Source of the DNA: Micromonospora sp. WMMD882
Lineage (GTDB): Bacteria > Actinomycetota > Actinomycetes > Mycobacteriales > Micromonosporaceae
DNA length: 64,000 nt
Direction of reading: 5' to 3'
Assembly: GCF_027497255.1 (NCBI RefSeq)
Contig: NZ_CP114903.1
Span: 930,001-994,000, forward strand
The translations under genes and the position numbers were made by a program. The notes below the pieces were generated by a model. It saw only the letters and a program-made list of their open reading frames with translations, did no database searches and had not been told where the DNA came from. This document shows, piece by piece, positions 1-8,879 of this stretch (the stretch's first letter is position 1; each line of letters begins with the position of its first letter).

Positions 1-2612
1 GCCGGATGGTCGCGCATGACGTCCAGGGCGCGGTCCACGTGCTTCAACGCCCGTTCGTGATCGCGGCGCACCGTGTTAGTCAACCAGGTGACGCGCAGCG
101 CGAACACCGCGTCGTACGGCTGGTTCGCGGCAAGCGCCACGGCGTGGGCCGCCGCCGCCGTCCGGTCCGCCCGGTCCAGGTCGTCGAGCGGGCCCCTGAG
201 GAACGTGGCCAGCAGCATCCGGTGCCGGTTCCGCCAGAAGCCGGGCACACCGGGCTCCGCCAGCGCCTCCCGGAGGATGTCGAGCGCCGCCGCCACGTCA
301 CCGGCGCGGTGGGTCAGCAGGGCCAGCAGGTGGCGTATCTCGGCGCGGTCGGCGGGGTCGACGGCGAGCCGCAGCGCCTCCCGGGCCTCGTCCAGCGGCT
401 GCCGTTCGTCCCGGAAGTCCAGCCGGACCAGCGCGACCAGCAGCCGGACCCGTTCCTGCGGGGTGGTCAGGTCGGCGGCGAGCACCCGGCGCAGCAGCGT
501 GCCGGCGACCCGCGGCGCCCGGCGGGCCAGCGTGCCGTGCCGGGCGACCAGCCAGGACGTCACCCAGTGGTCCACCGCGGATGGGGCCGCGAGGAGCTGC
601 TCGGCCACCCGGCCCACCGGGCTGCCGCCGTCGGCCAGCACCTCGGCGGTGTGCCGGTGCAGCGCCGCCCGGGCCGCCGCCGGGATGCTGTCGTAGAGCA
701 CCTGCCGCAGCAGCGGGTGCCGGAAGGCCAGGTCGGTGTCGACGTCCACGACGACCCGGGCGGCGAGCGCCTCCTCCAGGCTGGCCACCAGGTCTACCGG
801 GGAGCGGCCGGTCACCGCCCGGACGTCCTCGACGGAGAACCGGACGCCGAGCAGCGCCGCCGTCCGGAGCACCTCCTGGGCGTCGGCCGACAGCGGGTCC
901 ATGGTGGCGCGGATCGTGGCGAGGAGCGTGCGGGGCGCCTCGATCCGCGCCGGGTCGGAGATGTCGGCCACCCCGTCGACCACCCGGATCTCGCCCCGGC
1001 GCAGCAGCGCGGCGGTCAGCTCGTGGGCGTAGCGGGGATTGCCCGCCGAGACCACGACCACCTCGGCCAGGTTCGGTCCCAGGGGCGCGCCCACCAGGTC
1101 GGTCACCAGACGCTCGACCACCTCCGCCGGTAGGGCGTCCAGGGGCAGCAGGTGTCCCCGCCGGCCGGCGACGGCGCGTCGCAGCCTACCCAGCTCCGGG
1201 TCGTTGGGCTCCGGTCGGGCCGCCGCGACCAGCAGCAACGGCAACCGCCGGGTGGCCGCTACCAGCCGTTCCCAGCACGGCGCCCCGGACGGGTCGGCGG
1301 TGGGCAGGCCGTCCACGACCAGCAGCAGGGGAGCGGTGGCACAGACCTCCCGCACCCGGGCCAGCACCAGGTCGGTCGTCGCCGCCACGGCGCTGTCGTC
1401 GGACCGGCCCGGCCCGCTGCCGGCGTGGTCGACGGGCAGCTCCAGGGCCCGCGTCAGCGCCGGCAGCGGAACGTGCCGGTCCTCGTCCCGGACGGCGCCC
1501 CGGGCGACCTGGCAACCGGAGGCGGCGGCGTCGGCGAACGCGGCGGCGAGCAACGCGCTCTTGCCGATGCCGGCCTCGCCCTCGACCCAGACCGCCGTGC
1601 CCTGACCAGCGGCGAGCGCCGTGAGCAGACCGCGCAGCCGGCGCGCCTCCTCGCCCCGGCCCGGCAGCGGCTCCGACGCGGGGTCCGCATGCCCCGGTCG
1701 GCCCTCCCGCGCCGGCCGGGCCGGGCGGCCACCGCTGTCCAGCGCGTCGGCCCGCCCATCCCGACCGCCGCCGGTGGCGGCCCGCCCACCGCGACTGTCG
1801 AGTGCGTCGGCCCGCCCACCGCGACTGTCGAGTGCGTCGGCCCCGTCATCCCGGCCGCCGCGGGCGTCGGCCGTGGCGGCGACGATCCCGTACAGGCGGG
1901 TGAGGCCGGCGGCGGGCTCGACCCCGAGCTCGGATCGCAACGACTCCCGGACCCGGTGGTAGACGCCCAGCGCCTCCCGGTGCCGACCACGGCGGTACAG
2001 CGCCAACATCAGCAACTCGTGCAGGGGCTCGTGCAGGGGATGGTCGCGGACCAGTCCGACCAGGTCGGCCAGCACCCCGTCGTCCCCCAGCTCGATCAGG
2101 GTCCGGGCGCGCTGCTCGACGGCGTCGAGCTGCGACCGGGCCAGCCGGGTCCGTTCGGCGTCGAGACGGTGACCGGCGAGCCCGGCGTACGCCTCGCCGT
2201 GCCACAGGCCCAGCGCCTCGTCGAGCCGAGCCACGGCGGTGACGTGGTCACCGCCCCCACGCAGCCGGGCCGCCTCGGCGCAGAGCGTCGCGAACCGTTC
2301 GCTGTCCAGGTCCTCCGGGCGTAACCGCAGCGCGTAACCGGCTGGCCCGGAGGTCAGCGCTCCGCGTCCCAGACTGCGCCGCAGCCCCGAGACGTAGGTG
2401 TAGAGGTTCCCGGTGGCCGTGGGCGGCGGCGTCGGACCCCAGACCCCCGCGACCAGGTCGTCCCGCCCGACGTCCCGCCCGACGGCCATGGCGAGCAGCG
2501 CGAAGAGGACCCGCTGCCGGGTCGGGCCCAGCGGCAGCTCGCGGTCACCGTGCCACGCCCGGACCGGGCCCAGGACCGACACCCGCAGCCGGTCGTCCGG
2601 TGTCGTCGGCAT
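1..2612 (-). CDS. SARP/AfsR-family transcriptional activator, C-terminus beyond window edge
   Basis: The frame opens at an ATG (first base 2612) and stays open to base 1, giving at least 870 residues; the C-terminus is outside the window. Residues about 8-95 are an OmpR-type winged helix (motif LYTYVSGLRRSLG) and about 100-255 the BTAD helical domain (motif LWHGEAYAGL). An ATPase domain follows, with Walker A GEAGIGKS near residue 345 and a Walker B-like LLLVVDGLP near 430. The family binds direct repeats near -35 elements and activates secondary-metabolite genes. Codon 97 (bases 2322-2324) is an in-frame TTA, so translation probably depends on the bldA-type leucyl tRNA. It lies 60 bp downstream of a second SARP on the same strand and may be co-transcribed with it. 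Its target cluster is not evident; the NRPS cluster in this window or genes to the left are both possible. Confidence 0.9.
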   Translation of the reverse strand, partial: MPTTPDDRLRVSVLGPVRAWHGDRELPLGPTRQRVLFALLAMAVGRDVGRDDLVAGVWGPTPPPTATGNLYTYVSGLRRSLGRGALTSGPAGYALRLRPEDLDSERFATLCAEAARLRGGGDHVTAVARLDEALGLWHGEAYAGLAGHRLDAERTRLARSQLDAVEQRARTLIELGDDGVLADLVGLVRDHPLHEPLHELLMLALYRRGRHREALGVYHRVRESLRSELGVEPAAGLTRLYGIVAATADARGGRDDGADALDSRGGRADALDSRGGRAATGGGRDGRADALDSGGRPARPAREGRPGHADPASEPLPGRGEEARRLRGLLTALAAGQGTAVWVEGEAGIGKSALLAAAFADAAASGCQVARGAVRDEDRHVPLPALTRALELPVDHAGSGPGRSDDSAVAATTDLVLARVREVCATAPLLLVVDGLPTADPSGAPCWERLVAATRRLPLLLVAAARPEPNDPELGRLRRAVAGRRGHLLPLDALPAEVVERLVTDLVGAPLGPNLAEVVVVSAGNPRYAHELTAALLRRGEIRVVDGVADISDPARIEAPRTLLATIRATMDPLSADAQEVLRTAALLGVRFSVEDVRAVTGRSPVDLVASLEEALAARVVVDVDTDLAFRHPLLRQVLYDSIPAAARAALHRHTAEVLADGGSPVGRVAEQLLAAPSAVDHWVTSWLVARHGTLARRAPRVAGTLLRRVLAADLTTPQERVRLLVALVRLDFRDERQPLDEAREALRLAVDPADRAEIRHLLALLTHRAGDVAAALDILREALAEPGVPGFWRNRHRMLLATFLRGPLDDLDRADRTAAAAHAVALAANQPYDAVFALRVTWLTNTVRRDHERALKHVDRALDVMRDHP
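1781..1840. repeat. 30-bp perfect tandem duplication inside the SARP gene
   Basis: Two identical 30-bp units, 1781-1810 and 1811-1840, lie in the linker between the BTAD and ATPase domains. They encode a repeated Ala-Asp-Ala-Leu-Asp-Ser-type decapeptide. The length is a multiple of three, so the frame is kept. It looks like slippage in a flexible linker. Confidence 0.85.
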
Positions 2613-2671
2613 CGACCCTCCCAAGGTGGCGCGGAACAGGACACTGCGTGGTACGGAAAGCGGCACGCCGG

Positions 2672-5053
2672 TCAGGAGGCGGCGGTCGTCCCGCCGCCGA
2701 GGAGCGCCGACCGGGACAGGCGCGGCTCGGTCGGGTTACCCGGCAGGTGCCGCCGTACCTGGTCGAGCAGTGTCCGCAGCCGGCCGGCCCAGCGGGGCGT
2801 GATGCGGCGCTCGCGCAACGCCACCCGGGCTATCTCCGCCGCGGTCTCGTACTCACCCCGCCGCTCGTGGCTGTACGCCGCGATCCACCGCATCTCACCC
2901 TCCAGGTCCGGCTCGTCGGTGCGGGCGGCGACCCAGCCCGCCTCGACCGCGGCGTGGTGGCCCTGACCGAGCAGCAGCCGGGCCAGCCAGGCGGTGAGCC
3001 GCAGCCGCAGGGCGGGGTCGAGGGTGTGCTGGGCGTGCGCCCGGCACAACGCGGCGATGCCGACGTGCGGCGCCGACGCGGCGATCCGCTCGACGTGCTC
3101 TACCAGCCAGCCGCCGAGGCGGTCGTCGAACGGCACGTCCCCGGCGAGCAGCAACGCCACCACCCGTTCGGGGGCGGCGTCGGCGGCGGCGATCCGTCTG
3201 GCGTACAGGCGGCAGAGGGTGACCCGCAACGCGGGCGGCGTGCTCTCGTGCAGCGTCCGGGCCACGACCCGGTGCCGGAAGCGCAGCCGGTCCCCGTCGG
3301 CGAGGATTCCGCCGGCCCGCGCGGGCGCCAGCGTCGCGGTCAGGTCGTCGACGGCGCGTTCGGTGGCGGCCGCCAGCTCGGCCGGGGCGCAGCCGGCCGG
3401 CAGGGCCCCGGGCGCCCGCCCCTCGTACGCGTCGAGGAACGCGAGCGCCCGGAGCGCCTGACGGGTGTCCTCGGGGAACGGGGACAGGTGCGCCCCGACC
3501 GTGGCGGCCAGCCTGACGTCAGCGCTGTCGACGGTGTCGTCCGACGCGAGGATCCGCAGGTAGTGCGGGTGCCCACCGGCGTCGTCGAGGATCCGGGCCA
3601 GGTCCTCCGGCTCGGGCGACTCGGTCGCGACCGCCCGGACCAGGGCGTCGGCCGCGTCGGGCGCCAGCGGGCCGAGGGCGACCACGTCCGCGGCGGACCA
3701 GGGCAGCGGCGCGAGGCCGGACCGGACGGCCGCCACCAGCAGCAACGGCACTTCGGTCGAGCGTGCGCCGAGTTCGGCCCAGACCCGCACGGTCGCCGGG
3801 TCGGCCCACTGGAGGTCGTCCAGGACGAGGACCAGCGGCGTCTCGGTCGCGACCCGGCGGACCAGCTCGGCAGCCCGCCGCACCAGGTCGGCGTCGGTCC
3901 GGCCTGGAGCGTCGGTCCGGCCCGGGGTGTCGGTCGTCTCCGGGGTCCCGGGCGGGTCCGGGGGCTCGGGCGTCTCCGACGCGTCGACCTCGGCGGCCAG
4001 CTCCCCGAGCGCACGGCGGGTCGGGGCATCCGCTCCTGCGGACTCGACACAGTCGAGCAGGGCGCCGAGCGGCGTGCGCCGGGCGACCTCGTCGCCGACC
4101 GCCCAACCGAGTCGGCCTCCGGCCGGGACGACGGTGGCGCGCAACGCCGCGAGCAGCGTGGACCTGCCGAGGCCGGCCGGACCCTCGACCAGCAGGCTGC
4201 CGCCCCGGCCGTCGGCGAGACCGGCCACGGCCTGCCGGAGCCGCCGCAGGGGAGCGTCCCGCCCGAACAGCGGCCCCGTCTCCCGGTCGGCCCGGCCCGG
4301 TCCGGTCTCCGTCACCGTCCCACCACCGCCGGCCGGGCCCGTCGCGGTCCCGTCACCGGCACGGGCAGTGCTGCCGGGCCCGTCCGTGACGGTGGCCGGC
4401 TGGCCGGCACGCGCGTCCACGTCGGCGAGCCGGGCCCGCAGATCCTCGCGGTGCGGGTACGCCGCCACGAGCTGGCCCAGCACCCGGGCCGCCTCCCCGT
4501 GCCGGCCGGCCCCGACCAGCAGGTCGACCTGCCGTTCGGCGGTGAGCAGCCGTAACTCGGTCAGGCGGAGCCGCTGCGCCTCGGCGAACGGGCCGGGGAC
4601 ACCGGCGAGCGCCTCGCCGTGCCACAGCCGGAGCGCGTCCGCCAGGGTGGCCGACTCGGCCCGGGTGTCCCCGGCGGACCGTTGCCGCCGGGCGGTCTCG
4701 CGCAGCGACTCGAACCTGAGCACGTCGACGGAGTCCGGGGGAAGCTGGAGCGCGTACGTGCCGCCGCCGGAGCTGAGCAGTCGTCCGGCCGCCCACCGGC
4801 CCCGGTTCGGCTCCAACAGTCGGCGCAGGTCGGAGACGTACGTGTAGACGTTGCCGGTCGCGCTTGGTGGCGCGTCCTCGCCCCAGACGGCGGTGACGAG
4901 CTGCTCGCGGGAGACGCGACGCCCGTTGTGGAGGGCGAGCACGCAGAGCACGGCCGTCCGGCGGGCCGAACCGATCAGCAGCTCGTCGTCGTCCCGCCTG
5001 GCCCGCACCTGCCCCAACAAACGGAGGTCGATCCCCACCTGCTCCGCTGCCAT
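2672..5053 (-). CDS. SARP/AfsR-family transcriptional activator with AAA-type ATPase domain
   Basis: About 793 residues. I chose the ATG at 5053 because AGGGA lies about 8 nt upstream; an in-frame GTG at 5071 would add six residues. The winged helix comes first (motif NVYTYVSDLRRLLEP), then a BTAD domain (LWHGEALAGVPGP). The ATPase domain has Walker A GPAGLGRS near residue 295 and Walker B LVLVLDDLQWADP near 410. The C-terminal part is helical and ends in what looks like one TPR-like hairpin, making it shorter than AfsR itself. An in-frame TTA codon occurs at bases 4553-4555 (Thr-Glu-Leu-Arg context), a second sign of bldA control. It precedes the other SARP gene by 60 bp, a paired-activator arrangement. 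The two proteins are paralogous in layout, not identical copies. Confidence 0.9.
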   Translation of the reverse strand: MAAEQVGIDLRLLGQVRARRDDDELLIGSARRTAVLCVLALHNGRRVSREQLVTAVWGEDAPPSATGNVYTYVSDLRRLLEPNRGRWAAGRLLSSGGGTYALQLPPDSVDVLRFESLRETARRQRSAGDTRAESATLADALRLWHGEALAGVPGPFAEAQRLRLTELRLLTAERQVDLLVGAGRHGEAARVLGQLVAAYPHREDLRARLADVDARAGQPATVTDGPGSTARAGDGTATGPAGGGGTVTETGPGRADRETGPLFGRDAPLRRLRQAVAGLADGRGGSLLVEGPAGLGRSTLLAALRATVVPAGGRLGWAVGDEVARRTPLGALLDCVESAGADAPTRRALGELAAEVDASETPEPPDPPGTPETTDTPGRTDAPGRTDADLVRRAAELVRRVATETPLVLVLDDLQWADPATVRVWAELGARSTEVPLLLVAAVRSGLAPLPWSAADVVALGPLAPDAADALVRAVATESPEPEDLARILDDAGGHPHYLRILASDDTVDSADVRLAATVGAHLSPFPEDTRQALRALAFLDAYEGRAPGALPAGCAPAELAAATERAVDDLTATLAPARAGGILADGDRLRFRHRVVARTLHESTPPALRVTLCRLYARRIAAADAAPERVVALLLAGDVPFDDRLGGWLVEHVERIAASAPHVGIAALCRAHAQHTLDPALRLRLTAWLARLLLGQGHHAAVEAGWVAARTDEPDLEGEMRWIAAYSHERRGEYETAAEIARVALRERRITPRWAGRLRTLLDQVRRHLPGNPTEPRLSRSALLGGGTTAAS

Positions 5054-5364
5054 GCGGCTTTCCCTACCCACCGTCCCGGGACGTCATCCGCCGCGCGCCG
5101 GCGCAGGCCACCTGCGTCACCGTCGTCGGCGAACCTCATGGCGAAGCCGGCACGCCGCTGGCGCCGCTCGCTTCGCACCTGAACATTCCACTATGCGGGG
5201 CGGCGGAGGCCAGTCCGGAGAATCATCAGTGGCGGAATTCTCACCGTCGCCCCGGCCGGCGGGGTGGCACATCGGAGGGTGGACCGGGCAGATCAGGCCG
5301 GAGTCCGGGCACCTCCCACGGGTACGGGCTTCCGGCCCGCCGGTCGCTCTGGTGCGCTCGACCG
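5054..5364. other. Divergent intergenic region
   Basis: This 311-bp gap separates the leftward SARP pair from the rightward small-protein and LuxR genes, so it should hold two outward-facing promoters. I found no convincing -35/-10 pair, inverted repeat or small ORF. Confidence 0.5.
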
Positions 5365-5727
5365 ATGGTGATCGATCCGGATGCGTCGACGAGTCCGTTC
5401 GTCGGTGACCTCCTTCTCACCCTGGCCGGCGAGGGACGCCTGGTGCTGGACGCGGCGCAGGCGGAGGAGGCCGTCGCCGAGCTGGAACGTACCCTGTCCG
5501 CGGTCCGGGCCCGGCTGCGCGTCCTGCGGATCTGGCGGCACGGGCCGCCGCAGGGAGTCGACGACATTCCCGACGATCTCGCCCCGGACGTGGTCGACGC
5601 GGTCTTCACCGACCAGCTCGCGCCGGGCCGGCTGGAGGCGGCGGCGGTCGAGCTGCCCAAGTACATCGAGGCGCTGCGCCGGGCCCGGACCGCGCCCGGG
5701 GGCGCCGGTCGGTCCGTCCCCGGCTGA
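5365..5727 (+). CDS. Small helical protein of unknown function
   Basis: 120 residues from the ATG at 5365; no strong ribosome binding site is visible, so the start is tentative. The protein is acidic and appears all-helical. An amphipathic stretch around residues 27-55 (AEEAVAELERTLSAVRARL) suggests a coiled coil, and a Gly-Pro-rich tail ends the chain. No signal peptide, membrane segment or catalytic motif is seen. Codon usage matches the surrounding genes, with G/C in third positions, which supports real coding. It lies 124 bp before the LuxR-type regulator on the same strand and may be co-transcribed. I do not recognise a family; a small regulatory or partner protein is possible but unproven. 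Confidence 0.6.
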   Translation: MVIDPDASTSPFVGDLLLTLAGEGRLVLDAAQAEEAVAELERTLSAVRARLRVLRIWRHGPPQGVDDIPDDLAPDVVDAVFTDQLAPGRLEAAAVELPKYIEALRRARTAPGGAGRSVPG

Positions 5728-5851
5728 GCCGCGTGGACGTGGACCCGCACGACCGGCGTGGCCCGGATGAAGACCGTGTGGAGACGGCGTGGAGATTTTC
5801 TGGAGGGCGGTTCCGGAGACTGTCGCGGCACGTACGACAGTGGAGGTTGCG

Positions 5852-6475
5852 GTGGACAAGGTTCGGCTCGTCCTGCAGGCGTCAGACCCGCTCAGCCACG
5901 CGGGACTCGCCAGTTTCCTGCGCTCGTGCCCGACGGTCGAGCTGCTGCCGGCCGGTGACCCGGTCGGGGCCCAGGTGCTCGTGTTCGGCTGTGAGCAACT
6001 GACCGTGGACGTGGTGGCCGTGCTGCGGCGCTCGGCGGCGCAGACCGGCCTGCCGGTGGTCCTGGTGCTCCGGGAGATCACCGAGAGCGAGCTGCTCACC
6101 GCGGTGGAGTGCCGGGTGGTGGCGGTCCTGCCGCGGGCGGCGGTGACCGGCGAACGGTTGGCGCACAGCGTGCTGGCGGCGGCCAACGGCGGCGGCGTGC
6201 TGCCGCCGAACCTGGTCGGTGAGCTGCTCAAGCACATCGAACGGTTGCAGCGCGAGGTGCTCGCGCCCAACGGCCTGAACGCCTCCGGGCTGACCCCACG
6301 TGAGGTCGACGTGCTGCGGCTGATGGCCGACGGGCTGGACACCGGCGAGATAGCCGGCCGGCTCTGCTACTCCGAACGGACCGTCAAGAACGTCATCTAC
6401 GGCGTGACGCACCGGTTGAAGCTGCGCAACCGTTCCCACGCGGTCGCCTACGCGCTGCGCGCCGGCCTGATCTGA
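5852..6475 (+). CDS. Orphan LuxR/NarL-type regulator with degenerate receiver domain
   Basis: 207 residues from the GTG at 5852, chosen because GGAGG (5842-5846) sits 5 nt upstream; an in-frame GTG at 5789 lacks such a site. The C-terminal 65 residues are a LuxR helix-turn-helix (GLTPREVDVLRLMADG, then SERTVKNVI). The N-terminal 120 residues have receiver-like alternation, but the strand that should end in the phospho-acceptor Asp reads VLVFGCEQL, so no canonical phosphorylation site is present. No sensor kinase is adjacent. It is likely a phosphorylation-independent regulator controlled by ligand, partner or level. The gene converges on the P47-like gene and shares a palindromic terminator with it. 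Confidence 0.85.
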   Translation: MDKVRLVLQASDPLSHAGLASFLRSCPTVELLPAGDPVGAQVLVFGCEQLTVDVVAVLRRSAAQTGLPVVLVLREITESELLTAVECRVVAVLPRAAVTGERLAHSVLAAANGGGVLPPNLVGELLKHIERLQREVLAPNGLNASGLTPREVDVLRLMADGLDTGEIAGRLCYSERTVKNVIYGVTHRLKLRNRSHAVAYALRAGLI

Positions 6476-6504
6476 GCGGCGGCGTCCCCGGACGCCGCCG
6501 CTCA
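6473..6504. terminator. Perfect 32-bp palindrome, bidirectional terminator
   Basis: Two 15-nt arms (6473-6487 and 6490-6504) are perfectly complementary around a CC centre. The outermost triplets of the arms are the TGA stop codons of the LuxR gene (6473-6475) and of the minus-strand P47-like gene (6502-6504). There is no T-run, as is usual for high-GC actinomycete terminators. Confidence 0.75.
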
Positions 6505-7881
6505 GGTCGGCTTCTCGTCGAACGTGCCGAGCAGCAGCATGTCCCCGGGGATCGCGCTCGTGTTCAGGCAGATGTAGTTGTGCTGCGGGAAGAGCAGGTT
6601 CTTCAGCGCGAACACGGTGATCGCCGTGGGACTGAAGGAGAGCTTGTCGGCGAGCTTCGCGGGCAGTTGGGCGCGGATCTGCTGGTTGACCTGGTCCCCG
6701 AGCGAGTCGCTCTTGCACGGCCCGCTGCCCGAGAACACCCCCTGGACCTCGACCGCCTTGCCGGTTACGGCGATGCTGACCCGCTGGTCACGACCCGAGC
6801 CGGTGATGCTCAACGGCAACGAGGCCCGGACCACCGCCGTGTACGAGGACGAGTACTGCTGGTCGCCGCAGGTGGTGCAGTCCCAGAAGCACGGGTAGCT
6901 GGTGATGCACCAGTGTTCGTTGTACGCGACGGTCTTCACCTCGCTGCCGCCGTACGACAACTGGCCGTCGCTCTGGCAGGTGAAGGTGGTGAAGGCCAAC
7001 TGCCAGGCGACGTCGTTCCCACCCACCACCGAGTACGTGTAGTCGGTGATCGACCCGCCGCCCTCCCAGGACTGGGATTCGCGGTGGTTGAGCGAGCTCA
7101 GGTTCACCTGGCCGGTCACGCTGCCCTGGGTGACCCTGGCGGTCCAGGCCCGGTGCTGGCCACCGGGGTTCTCTCCGGTGAGCGTCCAACCGGCCGACAT
7201 GCTGGCGGGCAGGACGTTCTGGAACACCACCTGGGAGCGGATCATCAGGCTGGCCGACTGCCCCAACGGCAGCGGCTCGGGCACGTCGTTGAGGAACGCC
7301 TGGGAGTACTCCAGCAGCGGCCGGCCCCCGGTCATGATGAACAGTTGCAGGATGTCGTTGCCGGCGGGCGTCCGGAGCGGTCGGAAGACGAAGTCGTTGG
7401 GGCGCAGCGCGTCGGTGACCGGCACGTTGGTGAGGTCGAGTCGGTTGATGACGAACTGGACGGGGTGGTAGGCGAAGTACGCCTTGACCGCGTCGTTGAA
7501 GGCGATCTTGGTAGCGTCGTCGAGCTCGATGTTGCTCACCGTGAACGCGCCCTGGCCCATGTCCAGCGTCACGGTCAGGACGTTGTGGTCCACCCCGTCC
7601 ACGGTGACCTTCCCGGCGACCTTCTGGAGCCGGATCGCCGCGGTCAGCGTCTCGCCGCTGACGACGTCCGGCGGGTCACAGTCCTCGGGGCCGCCGCCGT
7701 ACCGGGTGCACGACTGCACCGAGGAGCCGTCGAGCAGCCGCATCCGCAGCAGCGCGGTGGGACGATGGTCCACGGTGGGTTGCACGGCGGTCCGGGTCGG
7801 CTGCTGGAGCCGCTCTGCATGGTCGTCGACGAGCCGGCGGGGGCGGCGTACGAGCGTTGGCTCGCCGCGTCCTGGCGGCAC
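6502..7881 (-). CDS. P47/TULIP-like protein, N-terminus probably truncated
   Basis: The frame allows 459 residues, but the start is undecided: GTG 7881, GTG 7785, GTG 7773 or ATG 7743, none with a good ribosome binding site. From about residue 40 the protein is beta-rich with long amphipathic strands. It resembles the P47-like branch of TULIP (tubular lipid-binding) proteins, including a helix-strand segment FNDAVKAYFAYHPVQFVINRLDL. There is a Cys-rich insert (YPCFWDCTTCGDQQY) and a hydrophobic C-terminus. P47 proteins usually begin with a Gly-Trp-Asp segment, which is absent here, and the first 40 residues have shadow-like composition. The 5' end is antisense to a plus-strand tail that also looks like a fragment, so a recombination joint near 7.77 kb is plausible. 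Role unknown; family assignment is tentative. Confidence 0.6.
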   Translation of the reverse strand: MPPGRGEPTLVRRPRRLVDDHAERLQQPTRTAVQPTVDHRPTALLRMRLLDGSSVQSCTRYGGGPEDCDPPDVVSGETLTAAIRLQKVAGKVTVDGVDHNVLTVTLDMGQGAFTVSNIELDDATKIAFNDAVKAYFAYHPVQFVINRLDLTNVPVTDALRPNDFVFRPLRTPAGNDILQLFIMTGGRPLLEYSQAFLNDVPEPLPLGQSASLMIRSQVVFQNVLPASMSAGWTLTGENPGGQHRAWTARVTQGSVTGQVNLSSLNHRESQSWEGGGSITDYTYSVVGGNDVAWQLAFTTFTCQSDGQLSYGGSEVKTVAYNEHWCITSYPCFWDCTTCGDQQYSSSYTAVVRASLPLSITGSGRDQRVSIAVTGKAVEVQGVFSGSGPCKSDSLGDQVNQQIRAQLPAKLADKLSFSPTAITVFALKNLLFPQHNYICLNTSAIPGDMLLLGTFDEKPT

Positions 7882-7899
7882 GCGCTGCCGGAAGGCTGA
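7765..7899 (+). pseudogene. Possible C-terminal remnant of a lost gene upstream of the catabolic operon
   Basis: This plus-strand frame reads as ordinary protein near its end (CMVVDEPAGAAYERWLAA) and stops 8 nt before the kinase start, the spacing expected of an upstream operon gene. Before about 7790 the frame only mirrors the P47-like gene. It could therefore be the last ~35 residues of a truncated gene, or merely an antisense shadow. No family could be assigned. Confidence 0.25.
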
Positions 7900-7907
7900 G
7901 CACGCCG

Positions 7908-8822
7908 GTGACCGATCCCGACGCCCTGCGGCGACGCCTGACCGACCGGTGGGGGCTGGCCGAGCTGGAGCTGGTGGGCAGCGGCCTGGAGTTCACCGTC
8001 TTCCGGGCGCGCGGCCGGGACGGCCTCCCGGTGGCCGTCCGGCTGGCCGACCGTCGCTTCCGGTCCAACGCCAACGACCCGCGCGTGGACACCCGGGCGC
8101 TGCTGGTCCAGGAGTACGCCGTCACCCGGCACCTGTCCGCCGCCGGGTTCGCGGTCGCCGAGCCCGTCGGGCTGCGCCTGGCCGACGACGACAGCACGCC
8201 CGACGTGCTCGTCTCCCGTTACGTCGCCGACGACGGCAGTCCGCTCGACGGGCGCCTGCTCGGCGTCACGCTGGCGCGTCTGCACCGCCTGCCGCCACCG
8301 CCGGCACTCGTGCCGGTCGCCGCGGAGGGCGTCGGCACCGCCCGGGCGCTCACGACCCGCGTCCTGCGACGATGGACGGAGGTGGGCCACCTGGTCGCCG
8401 ACTGGCCCGCGCCGCCCCCGGTCGGGCCGCTGGCGTGGGCGTTCGGCCGCGTCGGCACGTCCGGCCTGGTCCACCTGGACGTGCGCGGCGACAACGTCCG
8501 CCGGGTCGGCGGCCGGATCGGGGCGTTGCTGGACTGGTCGAACGCGCTGCGCGGCGACGCCACCGTCGAGTTCGGCCGGCTCGTCGAGTACGCCCGGCAC
8601 CCCGAGAACGACCTCGACCTGCCGGCGGTCCGGGCCGGCTACGCCCAGGTCGCCCCGCTTCCGCCGGACGACACCCCGACGGCGCTCGCCTGCCGCCTCG
8701 ACGCGGCGCTGATGCTCGCTCTCGTCTTCCTCTCCGAGGCGCCGGACCCGCGACGCGGGCCGGGGGCGGCCGACCGGGCCCGGACCCTCGCCGAGCGGTT
8801 CACCCTCAGCGTCCGGCGGTGA
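7908..8822 (+). CDS. Aminoglycoside-phosphotransferase-fold kinase
   Basis: 304 residues from the GTG at 7908; an in-frame ATG at 7857 would add a poor-quality 17-residue extension. The catalytic loop HLDVRGDNVRR near residue 188 supplies the Brenner His-x-Asp and Asn. ALLDWSNALRGD near 207 supplies the metal-binding Asp of the APH family. The N-terminal lobe contains VGSGLEFTVFRARG, a glycine-rich nucleotide loop. The family phosphorylates small hydroxylated or amino compounds. Here the gene heads an operon of sugar-acid catabolism, so a sugar or sugar-derived substrate is more likely than an antibiotic, but the sequence does not reveal which. A resistance role cannot be excluded. Confidence 0.8.
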   Translation: MTDPDALRRRLTDRWGLAELELVGSGLEFTVFRARGRDGLPVAVRLADRRFRSNANDPRVDTRALLVQEYAVTRHLSAAGFAVAEPVGLRLADDDSTPDVLVSRYVADDGSPLDGRLLGVTLARLHRLPPPPALVPVAAEGVGTARALTTRVLRRWTEVGHLVADWPAPPPVGPLAWAFGRVGTSGLVHLDVRGDNVRRVGGRIGALLDWSNALRGDATVEFGRLVEYARHPENDLDLPAVRAGYAQVAPLPPDDTPTALACRLDAALMLALVFLSEAPDPRRGPGAADRARTLAERFTLSVRR

Positions 8823-8879
8823 CGCCCACCTGGCGGGCGGTCCGGCTAACCTTGCGGGGTCCGGAGGAGGGGAGGCGAG

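Noticed and set aside
7908..8822. Antibiotic-resistance call for the APH-fold kinase
   Set aside because: The fold is shared by many small-molecule kinases and the operon is catabolic; no evidence ties it to an aminoglycoside.
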